NCBI GenBank assembly: GCA_963733915.1
Contig: CAVTEP010000006.1
Span: 992,001 to 1,056,000 of the forward strand
Direction of reading: 5' to 3'
DNA length: 64,000 nucleotides
Origin: Sulfomarinibacter sp963733915
Lineage (GTDB): Bacteria; Acidobacteriota; Thermoanaerobaculia; Thermoanaerobaculales; Sulfomarinibacteraceae
Positions 7,871 through 16,191 of this stretch are shown piece by piece (within the stretch, counting starts at the first letter, position 1; each line of letters opens with the position of its first letter). Below the pieces are notes generated by a model. It did no database searches. It saw only the letters and a list, made by a program, of their open reading frames with translations, and was not told where the DNA came from. Both the position numbers and the translations under genes were made by a program.

Positions 7871-9625
7871 TCAGCCGGCTGTACTGCGCCGAATCAGCCC
7901 ACTACGGGAGGCACAGTCGATGCGGACTTCGAGTGGCGTCGCGATCCGGACGTGGCGAACGTTGCGGCTTTCCCAGATCGCCTCCTGCTCGTCCAACCAT
8001 TCCCAATCGATCCGCCCGGCCCCGTCGTGCTCGACGGACATGTACAGAACCTGATGGCCGAGCAGCCGGTGGAAGAAATGAGTGCCGTGGCTGAGGTTGG
8101 TCGGCGCGTCGGGCAATGTCGCCTCGACGATTACCCGCGCGGCCGAGATCTGGCCCCACGCGACCGGCACACCGAAACGATCATCCGTAGTTCCCCAGCG
8201 GCCGAGGCCGATAAAGATCCCGTGCCGCCCCTCCTCCACCAACCCGCGATTGACCGCGTCGAGCTCGGACGCCATCATCCGCGTCCCGCCGCGGTCGAAG
8301 TTCTGCGGTCGCAGATAGACCACGTCGGTCAGGTCGCGCCGGGATCCATGACCGAGGCAGTTGTCCGAGGCGACGACGACGTCCGAAGCCTCGAGATCGG
8401 CAGCGTCAACCGGCGACCGCTCACCCGGCGTCAGCATCGGCCGAACCTGAAGGAACGCGACTTCCATCGGCAGAGCGTATTCGCGGTCCAGATTTGCGGC
8501 CACCTCGATCTCGGCCTCGCCGTTGAGCACGTTGCAGGCCAGTTCGAGGAGGTTTTCGACCAGTGGAGTGAAGGGGATGGACCGCGACTCCAGGAGAGGC
8601 GCGAAGGTCAGGGCGCGGGGTCCGTTGCCCGCGATGCCCGAGCGAAGCTGGTCAGACGCCGGGTCATAGGTCGAGGCCAGAAAACTCAGAGTTCCGTCGG
8701 CCTCGGCGTCGCCAAGACCCGAGCGCACCAGGCAGGCGGTCTCGCGCGATGGGCCCGGCGGCGGGGGATCGCCGACGTTGATCGCCCAGAACCCGGTCTG
8801 GGTGAACTTGAGGAGATCGCCGGTGCTCTTGAAAGGAGGCGGCGCGAGCGCTCGGTGTGGGCAGTAGCTCCAGACATGGTCGCCGTCGGAGATCGTCTTG
8901 CCGAGACCGAGGGCGAGCGACACAACCCCGTCCTCACGCTTGTTGCCCGGAACCGGGTAGTGGTTATACGACCGCGCCACCGCCGACAGCGTCGGATAAA
9001 ACCGGCCGTCATGGCGCTCGCCAACAGCTTCTTGAATCACCACCGCCATCTGCTCGGCGTCGTCGGCGAGACCGGCGGCACGGCGGGAAATGACGGCGTT
9101 GCCAAAGAATGTCGAGGCCCAGGCGAGCTTGATCGCGCTCGCGAGACGGCGGTACCTGGCATCATCGGAATCCTCGCTGTTGGGTATCATCTGCGAGGCG
9201 AAAATGCCGGCAAAGGCGCGGTGGTGCGCGTCCTCGAGAAAGCTCGAGGGCCGGATTGCGAGCGGGTTTCGCAGAATCGCGAGCACACCCCGAAGCTGCT
9301 CTCTCAGCCACTCCGTCAGCTCGGCACTCTGGAACGCCTGTACGATCTGGCTGTCCGGAAGATCGCCCTGCACCACCTGCCGGAGACGGTTGCGGTCCAT
9401 GAACTCCGCGAAAACCTCGGTGGCGACGACCACCGTTCGCGGCACATGGACGCTGACACCGTCAAATTTCGAGGCGTCAAAACGTGGCAACACCTCGCTT
9501 TGGATCAGATGCAGACCGGCGGCCTTGCCGCCGACACTGCCGGCGCCGACGCGCGCGATCCGAGGCTCCGAGCCGAAGGTAGCGGGGTCGAACTTGGGAA
9601 CTCCTACGTCCACAGTACTGTTCAT
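7871..9625 (-). CDS. PEP/pyruvate-binding (PPDK N-terminal domain) protein, stand-alone
   Basis: A 584-residue protein related to the N-terminal nucleotide/pyruvate-binding domain of PEP synthase and pyruvate phosphate dikinase. The motifs VGGKAAGLHLI (about 31-41) and LAIRPSSFLED (about 121-131) are clear, and QVRPM-type sequence appears near residue 410. I see neither the phosphohistidine swivel domain (TSH motif) nor the C-terminal TIM barrel, so it cannot catalyse the full PEP synthase reaction by itself. The roughly 170-residue tail after the PPDK_N domain is unassigned. Function unknown; it may sense or transfer phosphate in regulation. Confidence 0.75.
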   Translation of the reverse strand: MNSTVDVGVPKFDPATFGSEPRIARVGAGSVGGKAAGLHLIQSEVLPRFDASKFDGVSVHVPRTVVVATEVFAEFMDRNRLRQVVQGDLPDSQIVQAFQSAELTEWLREQLRGVLAILRNPLAIRPSSFLEDAHHRAFAGIFASQMIPNSEDSDDARYRRLASAIKLAWASTFFGNAVISRRAAGLADDAEQMAVVIQEAVGERHDGRFYPTLSAVARSYNHYPVPGNKREDGVVSLALGLGKTISDGDHVWSYCPHRALAPPPFKSTGDLLKFTQTGFWAINVGDPPPPGPSRETACLVRSGLGDAEADGTLSFLASTYDPASDQLRSGIAGNGPRALTFAPLLESRSIPFTPLVENLLELACNVLNGEAEIEVAANLDREYALPMEVAFLQVRPMLTPGERSPVDAADLEASDVVVASDNCLGHGSRRDLTDVVYLRPQNFDRGGTRMMASELDAVNRGLVEEGRHGIFIGLGRWGTTDDRFGVPVAWGQISAARVIVEATLPDAPTNLSHGTHFFHRLLGHQVLYMSVEHDGAGRIDWEWLDEQEAIWESRNVRHVRIATPLEVRIDCASRSGLIRRSTAG

Positions 9626-9811
9626 GCGCGCAGACTCGCGCGTCCCGGGCGCTGTGTCAACTCTCTGTGATCAAGCTCATGCTCGCTCCCTCCGACGGGT
9701 CAAGCACTGCGAAACGTGGCCGGACGCTTGTGGGTTTGTGGTATCTGCAGGCTGGAGTCCGCCTGATTTCTTTCAAAAACACCCCCAAATGCGGTATTTT
9801 TTATATTGGGA

Positions 9812-10060
9812 ATGAAGGACAATCAGAACCTGAGGAGCCGAGGAACCGTCATGGTTGGCAAGAAAGACCGCACCAAGACCCGTCCGATTGTGATCGTCGA
9901 GGACGACGAGATCGACGACGTCCCGAAGCGACCGCGGGTGCCTCGCGACGAGGTCGCTGAGTACGAGGAATGGCGGAGCGAACGAAGCCACCGCGGCCGC
10001 AAGGACCGTGCACGGGAGCACCGCGACCGCCGGCACCAACCCGACGACGTGCCGGACTGA
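9812..10060 (+). CDS. Small highly charged hypothetical protein
   Basis: An 82-residue protein rich in Arg, Lys, Asp and Glu, with a short hydrophobic strand (RPIVIVEDDEIDDV) followed by a basic, probably disordered tail ending in HRDRRHQPDDVPD. No family recognised. Two starts are possible: ATG 9812, four bases after a TATATT box that would give a leaderless message, or ATG 9851 with GAGGA upstream. It stands alone ahead of the decarboxylase gene on the same strand, 139 bases away. Confidence 0.5.
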   Translation: MKDNQNLRSRGTVMVGKKDRTKTRPIVIVEDDEIDDVPKRPRVPRDEVAEYEEWRSERSHRGRKDRAREHRDRRHQPDDVPD

Positions 10061-10199
10061 CCCGCAAACCTCACGAGACTCTCTTGTCCGCCGTGACCGG
10101 CGGGTATCGCCGCCACGGCAACCCGGCACGCCCGACAACCCTTCACGATTCGGATGACACTGCGTCCCGGGGCGGGTATCGTTGGCGCCGGAGGACGGC

Positions 10200-11651
10200 A
10201 TGAGCGGAGAATCGGGTCACTGGGACGCGGAGCTCTTTCGCCGCGAGGGGCACCGAATGGTGGATTGGATCGCCGGGTATCTGGACGGTGACAACCGTGA
10301 GCACCCGGTGCTGTCCAGGGTCAGCCCGGGTGATATCGCCGGCAGGCTGCCACGGGAAATGCCGGCCACCGCCGAGGATCCCGAGGCGGTGTGGCAGGAC
10401 TTCCTGGACATCGTCATTCCAGGCGTTACCCATTGGAACCACCCGGGCTTCATGGCCTACTTCGGGATCACCGGTTCGGGCCCCGGAGTCCTCGGCGAGC
10501 TCTTGTCGGCGGCCCTCGATGTCAACGGTATGCTGTGGAGGACCTGCCCCTCGGCTACCGAGCTCGAGCTCACGGTGCTCGACTGGATGCGCCGCGGCCT
10601 CGAGCTGCCGGAGGACTTCTTCGGCTTCCTCACCGATACCGCCTCGATCTCGTCGCTGCTCGCCCTGGCCGCAGCCCGCGAGGCGGCCGACCCCGAAATC
10701 CGTCACCGCGGCATGACCGGCCGCGACGACCTGGCCCCGTTCCGCATCTACGCCTCTGACCAGGCACACATGTCGATCACAAAGGCCTGTCTGACCCTGG
10801 GTTTCGGCCTCGACGGATTTCGCGGCGTGCCCCATGACGACGACTACCGGATGGACGCCGGAGCTCTGGCCCGGATGGTGGGCGAGGACCGCGCGGCCGG
10901 TTTTCGGCCGCTGGCGGTGGTGGCCACGGTCGGCACCACCTCAACCACCTCGGTCGACCCGGTGGCGGCCATCGCCGAGCTCTGCGCGGCCGAGGGGCTG
11001 TGGCTGCACGTCGATGCCGCCTACGCCGGTTCGGCGGCGCTCTGCCCCGAGAACCGCTGGTGCCTCGACGGCTGCGAACGGGCCGACAGCTTTGTCTTCA
11101 ACCCCCACAAGTGGCTCTTCACTCCGATCGACGCTTCGGCCCTCTACACCCGTCATCCCGAAATCTTCAAACGGGCCTTTTCGCTGGTGCCCGAGTATCT
11201 GACGACCCCGGTGAGCGGCCAGGTGGTCGACCTGATGGACTACGGCGTCCAGCTCGGCCGCCGCTTCCGCGCCCTCAAGCTGTGGTGGGTGCTGCGCTGC
11301 TTCGGGCTCGACGGCGTGCGCGAACGGATTCGGCGCCACATCCAAATGGCGCAAGCGTTTGCCGACTGGGTGGATGCAGATCCAGGATTCGAACGGCTGG
11401 CGCCGACACCCTTTTCGGTCATCTGCTTTCGGGCCCGGCCTGAAGGGCTCGCGGCTGAGGCGCTCGACCAATTCAACATGGAGCTCATGGAGCTCGTCAA
11501 CGCCTCGGGGGAGATATTCCTGTCTCACACTAAGCTCGACGTCGGGGTTTCGCTGCGGGTGGCGATCGGCAATCTGGCCACGGTGGAATCAGACGTGGAA
11601 CGATGCCGCGACTTGCTGGCAGAGGGCCTGTCGTGCCTCTCGAAGCGCTGA
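10200..11651 (+). CDS. Pyridoxal-phosphate-dependent decarboxylase (aromatic-L-amino-acid decarboxylase family)
   Basis: A 483-residue group II decarboxylase. The substrate-loop region HWNHPGFMAYF lies near residue 80, the PLP-contact segment LWLHVDAAYAGSAALCPE near 265-282, and the PLP lysine is in FNPHKWLFTPIDAS near residue 302. Length and motifs match eukaryotic-type DDC/TDC enzymes, which decarboxylate aromatic amino acids to amines. The exact substrate cannot be read from the sequence. The ATG has GGAGGA five bases upstream, favoured over an in-frame TTG at 10182. It overlaps the next gene by up to 49 bases. Confidence 0.9.
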   Translation: MSGESGHWDAELFRREGHRMVDWIAGYLDGDNREHPVLSRVSPGDIAGRLPREMPATAEDPEAVWQDFLDIVIPGVTHWNHPGFMAYFGITGSGPGVLGELLSAALDVNGMLWRTCPSATELELTVLDWMRRGLELPEDFFGFLTDTASISSLLALAAAREAADPEIRHRGMTGRDDLAPFRIYASDQAHMSITKACLTLGFGLDGFRGVPHDDDYRMDAGALARMVGEDRAAGFRPLAVVATVGTTSTTSVDPVAAIAELCAAEGLWLHVDAAYAGSAALCPENRWCLDGCERADSFVFNPHKWLFTPIDASALYTRHPEIFKRAFSLVPEYLTTPVSGQVVDLMDYGVQLGRRFRALKLWWVLRCFGLDGVRERIRRHIQMAQAFADWVDADPGFERLAPTPFSVICFRARPEGLAAEALDQFNMELMELVNASGEIFLSHTKLDVGVSLRVAIGNLATVESDVERCRDLLAEGLSCLSKR

Positions 11652-12532
11652 AGGACACCGGCGGCCCACTCGCGACCTTGAAGGGAGCGGCCCTCCTGGC
11701 GCTGGGTTTTGCCACGCTCCTGCCCATCAACCTGCTCCAGCTATCGAGCCTGGTGGTGCTGCCCTTTTCCAAAAAGGCATTTCGCGCCGTCAATCGCTGG
11801 TGTGCCGACACCTGGTGGGGCCTGTGCGTCACTGCGGCGGACAGTTTCTACAAGGTGCAGGTGGCGTTCAGCGGCGACGACGTGCCGGTGCGCGAAAACG
11901 TGCTTCTGGTGGCCAACCATCAGCAGATGCCGGACATCCCGGCGATCATGAAGTTCGCGAGAACCAAAGACCGTCTCGGCGACCTCAAATTCTTCGTCAA
12001 AAAACAGCTCAAGTGGGTGCCGGGGATGGGTTGGGGCATGCAGTTCCTCGATTGTCTTTTCATCGACCGCGACTGGACGGCGGACCGGGAGACCATCCGC
12101 AAGACATTCGCTCGGCTGGTGGACGGCAAGGTGCCGGTGTACCTTGTCTCCTTTGTCGAGGGGACCCGTTTGACCCTCCCCAAGCTCGCCGCCGCCCGGG
12201 AGTATGCCCGTGCCCACGACCTTCGCCCGCCGAACCACACCCTGGTTCCGCGGACCAAGGGCTTCGAGGCCTCGGTAGAGGGGTTGCGGAGCCATATCGA
12301 CGCCGTCTACGACCTCACCATCAGCTACGACGTCGGGGTGCCCACCCTGTGGCAGTACCTCAAGGGAATGGTCCACCGCATTCACGTCCACGTCCGGCGC
12401 TTCCCCGTAGCCGACCTCCCCGAGCCGGCCGAAGATCTCCGCCTGTGGCTCCTCGATCGCTGGCGGGAGAAGGACGAGCTGCTCGAGAGCTTCTACGCCA
12501 CCGGCTCATTCCCCGGAAATGTTGAACGCTGA
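11603..12532 (+). CDS. PlsC-like 1-acyl-glycerol-phosphate acyltransferase family protein
   Basis: A 309-residue membrane-associated acyltransferase. The HX4D catalytic motif is present as NHQQMPD, followed by KKQLKWVPGMGWGMQFL and the EGTR box (VEGTRLTLPK), the order seen in the LPLAT/PlsC family of lysophospholipid acyltransferases. A hydrophobic segment near residues 28-50 should anchor it. The start is uncertain: ATG 11603 lies inside the decarboxylase gene, while GTG 11633 has AGAGGG upstream and shortens the overlap. The stop codon touches the word-array element at 12530. Confidence 0.82.
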   Translation: MPRLAGRGPVVPLEALKDTGGPLATLKGAALLALGFATLLPINLLQLSSLVVLPFSKKAFRAVNRWCADTWWGLCVTAADSFYKVQVAFSGDDVPVRENVLLVANHQQMPDIPAIMKFARTKDRLGDLKFFVKKQLKWVPGMGWGMQFLDCLFIDRDWTADRETIRKTFARLVDGKVPVYLVSFVEGTRLTLPKLAAAREYARAHDLRPPNHTLVPRTKGFEASVEGLRSHIDAVYDLTISYDVGVPTLWQYLKGMVHRIHVHVRRFPVADLPEPAEDLRLWLLDRWREKDELLESFYATGSFPGNVER

Positions 12533-12651
12533 GAAAAGGGGAAAAGGGGCGGAGGGGAAAAGGCGACCGCCCACCCTCCCCTTTTCTCCTCTACCTTGCA
12601 AGGGAGGGCGGGTGGAACGTTCTAACGTCTTAACGTTTCAACGTTCTAACG
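12530..12651. repeat. Word-array/G-core intergenic element, locus C
   Basis: This occupies the whole gap between two convergent genes. It starts at the acyltransferase stop with GAAAAGGG words, then a C-run core CCGCCCACCCTCCCC (12567-12581), then CTTTTCTCC, then a G-run core GGGAGGGCGGGTGG (12602-12615), then four 8-base words of the type AACGTTCT (12616-12651). The AACGTT array runs into ctaA and supplies its stop codon and last residues. The cores are inverted relative to each other. Confidence 0.88.
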
Positions 12652-13942
12652 ATCCTGACGAAAACAGCCGACGTGTCCACACGTGCAACGCCACGGCGAG
12701 CGCGAGGATCACCGCGCCGGTGGCCTGGTGGGCGGTTGTGATTGTGACCTCGAGGGTGGTCGGGCTGCCGACGATCGCCTTGCCCTGGGTCACCGCGAGG
12801 GCTGCGATGCCGAGGAAGACCTGCGCACTGGCGAGAGTGACGAGCAGCTTCCCGAGGCGCTCGACAGGCCAGGAGCTCCGATACAGCCACCAGGCGCGAC
12901 CGCCGACCAACAGCGCCAGGACGATCACGATCGCGGCCAATGAAAGGTGGACGATGAGCAAGGCCGAGAGGTGCCGTTGGGCGGCGCCGAGCACCAGCTG
13001 CACGATCAGGATGCCGACGAGCCAGCGTTGAAAAACGAGATCGTCCTTGACATATGGTCGTGACTCCGGCGCCGGCGCGTCGAACCAGAGCCGGCTCGTG
13101 AAGACCGAGATCGCGACCATCAGACTGAGAAAAACCTGGCCCAGAACGCCGTGCGCCACCGCGAGAGCGATGCTCGGCGCCATTTCGGCCTCGGAGGTAC
13201 TGAGGGTGAATGTGCCCGTGACCCGCAGCCCACCGAGAATTCCCTGCAACACCACGAGTATCACGGCCGCCAGGCCGACGTGTTTGAGCCACCGCCGGTC
13301 GTCGTATTTCCAGAGGCGAAGGGCGAGAGCAATGGTGGTCAGCCCAACCAGGGCCCCGAAGAGACGGTGGGCGTGCTCGTAGTAGATGCCGCCGGTCATG
13401 CGGGCGAGCGGAAAAAGAAACATGTTCGAACCGAAGGTGTTAGGCCAATCCACCACCGCCAGACCGGCCTCGTTGCTGGTCACGAGGCCGCCGGCAATGA
13501 CCAGCAGAAAGGTCGCGGCCACGGCCACCTTTGAAAAAAGGGCCGTCCAGTGCGAGGCGGTCGCTTCAACGTCGATCCTTGCCGCCCCAGCGGCAAACCC
13601 GCCCGAAACAACGGCGACCACCGCAATCGATCCCGGCACCCACCACACTGCAGAGGGCACGATTCCACCCTGGTCGGCCGATGCCAGGAGACTGCCGAGA
13701 ATCAACAGGTTGAGGACCGCCGCCACACCACCCACCACGACCCCACCCATCCAGCCGCCGCCGCTCCGCGCGCCGGTGATCCACCCCCAGACAGCGACCA
13801 TGCCCAGCATCAAACCGAGCACAACCCAGCTCGGCGCCATCACCACCGGCAGCCGGCAGATGTAGGCCGCGGCCCACATCGAGACGGTCATCGCGAATGC
13901 CAGGGGCAGGATCCAACTGCGGTCGGCGCCGGTGGACTCCAT
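12638..13942 (-). CDS. ctaA: Heme A synthase (COX15/CtaA family)
   Basis: A 434-residue polytopic membrane protein. The CtaA core begins about residue 135 with VAATFLLVIAGGLVTSNEAGLAVVDWPNTFG, and heme-ligand histidines are visible in YYEHAHRLFGALVG, AVAHGVLGQ and near TTAHQATGA. An N-terminal extension of about four extra hydrophobic segments precedes it. The enzyme hydroxylates and oxidises heme O to heme A. It is divergent from the heme O synthase gene. The last codons and the stop lie inside the AACGTT word array. The ATG has GGAGGTGAG upstream. Confidence 0.9.
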   Translation of the reverse strand: MESTGADRSWILPLAFAMTVSMWAAAYICRLPVVMAPSWVVLGLMLGMVAVWGWITGARSGGGWMGGVVVGGVAAVLNLLILGSLLASADQGGIVPSAVWWVPGSIAVVAVVSGGFAAGAARIDVEATASHWTALFSKVAVAATFLLVIAGGLVTSNEAGLAVVDWPNTFGSNMFLFPLARMTGGIYYEHAHRLFGALVGLTTIALALRLWKYDDRRWLKHVGLAAVILVVLQGILGGLRVTGTFTLSTSEAEMAPSIALAVAHGVLGQVFLSLMVAISVFTSRLWFDAPAPESRPYVKDDLVFQRWLVGILIVQLVLGAAQRHLSALLIVHLSLAAIVIVLALLVGGRAWWLYRSSWPVERLGKLLVTLASAQVFLGIAALAVTQGKAIVGSPTTLEVTITTAHQATGAVILALAVALHVWTRRLFSSGSLER

Positions 13943-13995
13943 CACTCACCTCCGCAAACGGCGCGCCGGGCGAATACGATTCCGCGGCGGTCGGT

Positions 13996-14001
13996 TATAC
14001 T
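13996..14001 (+). promoter_or_regulatory. Possible -10 box for ctaB
   Basis: TATACT lies 68 bases upstream of the heme O synthase start in the divergent ctaA-ctaB spacer. No convincing -35 box is seen at 16-18 bases. Confidence 0.3.
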
Positions 14002-14069
14002 GCTCGGCGTTCGCCGCCAATCATCGCAGATCGCGCCGGATTTGTTGAGGCCCGCCGGGAAAAATCCAG

Positions 14070-15065
14070 ATGACGGATCGTCACACCATCGAAGAAAGGG
14101 GCGTCGGCGCCATGGTCGCCGACTACCTCGAGCTCGCCAAGGCGCGGCTCGGGGCGCTGGTGGTGTTGACCGCTCTGGTCGGCTACGTGCTCGGCGCCAG
14201 AGGCTCACTATCGATGTGGGGGCTTGGCGCTGCAGTCGTCGGCACGGCATTGAGTGCGTTCGGAGCCAACATCCTCAACCAGTGGTGGGAGGTCGAGCGC
14301 GACCGGCGCATGCTGCGCACCCGCGAACGGCCGCTGCCGGCGGGCCGTGTCGACCGCCGGCTGGCCGCGATCTGGGGGACGGCCACGGCCGTCGCCGGAC
14401 TCGTGGTCCTCGCCCTCGGCACCAACCGCCTCACCACCGGTCTCGCGCTCTTCGTGATTCTGCTCTACGTCCTGGTCTACACACCGCTCAAGGTCCGCAC
14501 TCCGCTCAACACGGTTGTCGGCGCGGTGTGCGGAGCGGTGCCCCCGATGATGGGTTGGTCGGCCGCCACCGGCGCGCTCGACCCAGGCGCATGGATCCTC
14601 GGCGGCATCCTCTTTGCGTGGCAGATTCCCCACTTTCTCGCCCTCGCCTGGCTCTACCGCGAGGACTACGCGCGCGGAGGATTCCGCATGCTGCCGGCAG
14701 TCGACCACGAAGGCGAACTGACTGGAAGGCTCGCCTTTCTCTACGCGGCGGCGCTGCTACCGATCACCGCCGCGCTCAGCGCCTTTGGCGTCACCGGCGG
14801 CACCTACCTCGTCGCCTCCCAGGCGGTGGGGCTGGCCTTTGTCGCGCTCGGCTGGGTATTCCTGCGCGCCCGCAGCCAGCCGGCGGCACGGCGCCTCTTC
14901 CTCGCGAGCATTCTCTACCTTCCGGTGCTGCTCGGCCTGATGGTATTCGACGTCGACGATCGGGCGGCCCGGGGCGGCGGCCACCGCAGCGATACGATCG
15001 TCATCGCCGACGGCGGCTCAGTTGAGCTCCAGGGTGTCGCCGGTCCGTTCCGCGAAGGGCCCTGA
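14070..15065 (+). CDS. ctaB: Protoheme IX farnesyltransferase (heme O synthase)
   Basis: A 331-residue UbiA-superfamily prenyltransferase with about eight membrane segments. The first aspartate-rich motif is NQWWEVERDRRMLRTRERP, in which the Asn and Asp residues bind Mg-farnesyl diphosphate; the second conserved loop is YREDYARGGFRMLPAVD. It farnesylates heme B to heme O, the substrate of CtaA encoded divergently. The cbb3 oxidase genes that follow do not need heme A, so an aa3- or other heme-A oxidase should exist elsewhere in the genome. Confidence 0.93.
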   Translation: MTDRHTIEERGVGAMVADYLELAKARLGALVVLTALVGYVLGARGSLSMWGLGAAVVGTALSAFGANILNQWWEVERDRRMLRTRERPLPAGRVDRRLAAIWGTATAVAGLVVLALGTNRLTTGLALFVILLYVLVYTPLKVRTPLNTVVGAVCGAVPPMMGWSAATGALDPGAWILGGILFAWQIPHFLALAWLYREDYARGGFRMLPAVDHEGELTGRLAFLYAAALLPITAALSAFGVTGGTYLVASQAVGLAFVALGWVFLRARSQPAARRLFLASILYLPVLLGLMVFDVDDRAARGGGHRSDTIVIADGGSVELQGVAGPFREGP

Positions 15066-15068
15066 ACC

Positions 15069-16127
15069 GTGCGCACACCGGCCATCGTGAGCAGCGGCTG
15101 GTGGGTTGCTGCGGCGGCGGCCGCTCTGTCGGTGATCGTCGTGCTGGCATTGCTCGTTCCCCTCCACACAAAGACCCCGGGCAACGAGGCCGGCCGGAAT
15201 TTCGATCTTGGACAGCTCAGCGTCGAGCCCGATTCGGTGGTGCGGGCGATGGCCAGGGACGGCGTCCACGTGCTCACCGAGCCGGCGATGATGACGGTGG
15301 CCGACATCGAGCTGCGGGATGCGGAGGAACGCGGCAAGCTGTTGGTCTCCGACGACCGCGTCATCGGCATCACAATCGGCCCCGAGGCACGGGCCTACCC
15401 CCTCAGCCTGATGCGGTGGCACGAGGTGGTGAACGACGTGGTCGGCGGCGAGCTCATCGCCGTGACCTATAGCCCGCTGTGCGACAGCGTCGCGGTTTTC
15501 GGCCGGTGGATCGACGGTGTCGAGGTCGAGCTCGGGGCTTCGGGACTTCTCTACAACTCGATTCCCCTGCTCTACGACCGGCGGCGGATGCCCGCTGAAT
15601 CACCCCTATGGATCCAGCTCGACGGACGGCCGCTGACCACATCCGCGCCGTCCCTGCCGGTCAAGGTCACCGAGCTCGCGACCTGGGCCGAGTGGCGCGA
15701 GCGCCACCCCGACACCCTGGTCCTGGCACCGCTGCCGGAGCTCGCGCGGCTATACAAACGGGACCCATACCACTCTTATTTCGGGTCCGACGTGCTCCGC
15801 TTTCCGGTCGATCCCCTGCCACCCGCGGGTGAGCTCCATCTCAAGGACCGGGTGGTGGTCGTGACCGTCGACGGCCGGGACTCCGCCTTCGTCCTCAGCC
15901 GCCTTGCAACCGCCGTCGGCAGCGACGATGGCGAGTACGTAACCGAAGCATCGGAGCTGCCGATTCGGATCCGGTTCAAGCTCCATCCGGGCACCGCATC
16001 CGTCGAGCCCCTCGCCGCGGATCGACGCCTCGACGGCGTTCGCCACACATTCTGGTTCGCGTGGTACGCTCTCGGGGGAATGATTCCTGATACGGTCGAA
16101 TTCCCACAATCCGACCTCCGGGAATGA
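15069..16127 (+). CDS. DUF3179 domain-containing protein
   Basis: A 352-residue exported or membrane-anchored protein: one hydrophobic helix (about residues 14-32), then a DUF3179 domain recognised by ARAYPLSLMRWHEVVNDVVG, VTYSPLCDSVAVF and SGLLYNS. The biochemical role of this family is unknown. The GTG start lies three bases after ctaB, and cbb3 oxidase genes follow, which suggests a link with oxidase assembly or its periplasmic environment. The conserved Cys in YSPLC could be a metal or redox site; that is inference. Confidence 0.82.
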   Translation: MRTPAIVSSGWWVAAAAAALSVIVVLALLVPLHTKTPGNEAGRNFDLGQLSVEPDSVVRAMARDGVHVLTEPAMMTVADIELRDAEERGKLLVSDDRVIGITIGPEARAYPLSLMRWHEVVNDVVGGELIAVTYSPLCDSVAVFGRWIDGVEVELGASGLLYNSIPLLYDRRRMPAESPLWIQLDGRPLTTSAPSLPVKVTELATWAEWRERHPDTLVLAPLPELARLYKRDPYHSYFGSDVLRFPVDPLPPAGELHLKDRVVVVTVDGRDSAFVLSRLATAVGSDDGEYVTEASELPIRIRFKLHPGTASVEPLAADRRLDGVRHTFWFAWYALGGMIPDTVEFPQSDLRE

Positions 16128-16191
16128 GGTCTCCGATCCGCTGAGATCAGCGGGTTGAATCCATTACAATCACATCTCCGGGAGGAGCTTG

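Noticed and set aside
10061..10199. Riboswitch or terminator before the decarboxylase gene
   Set aside because: A CCGCCG/CGGCGG hairpin is present, but there is no T tract and no recognisable aptamer consensus.
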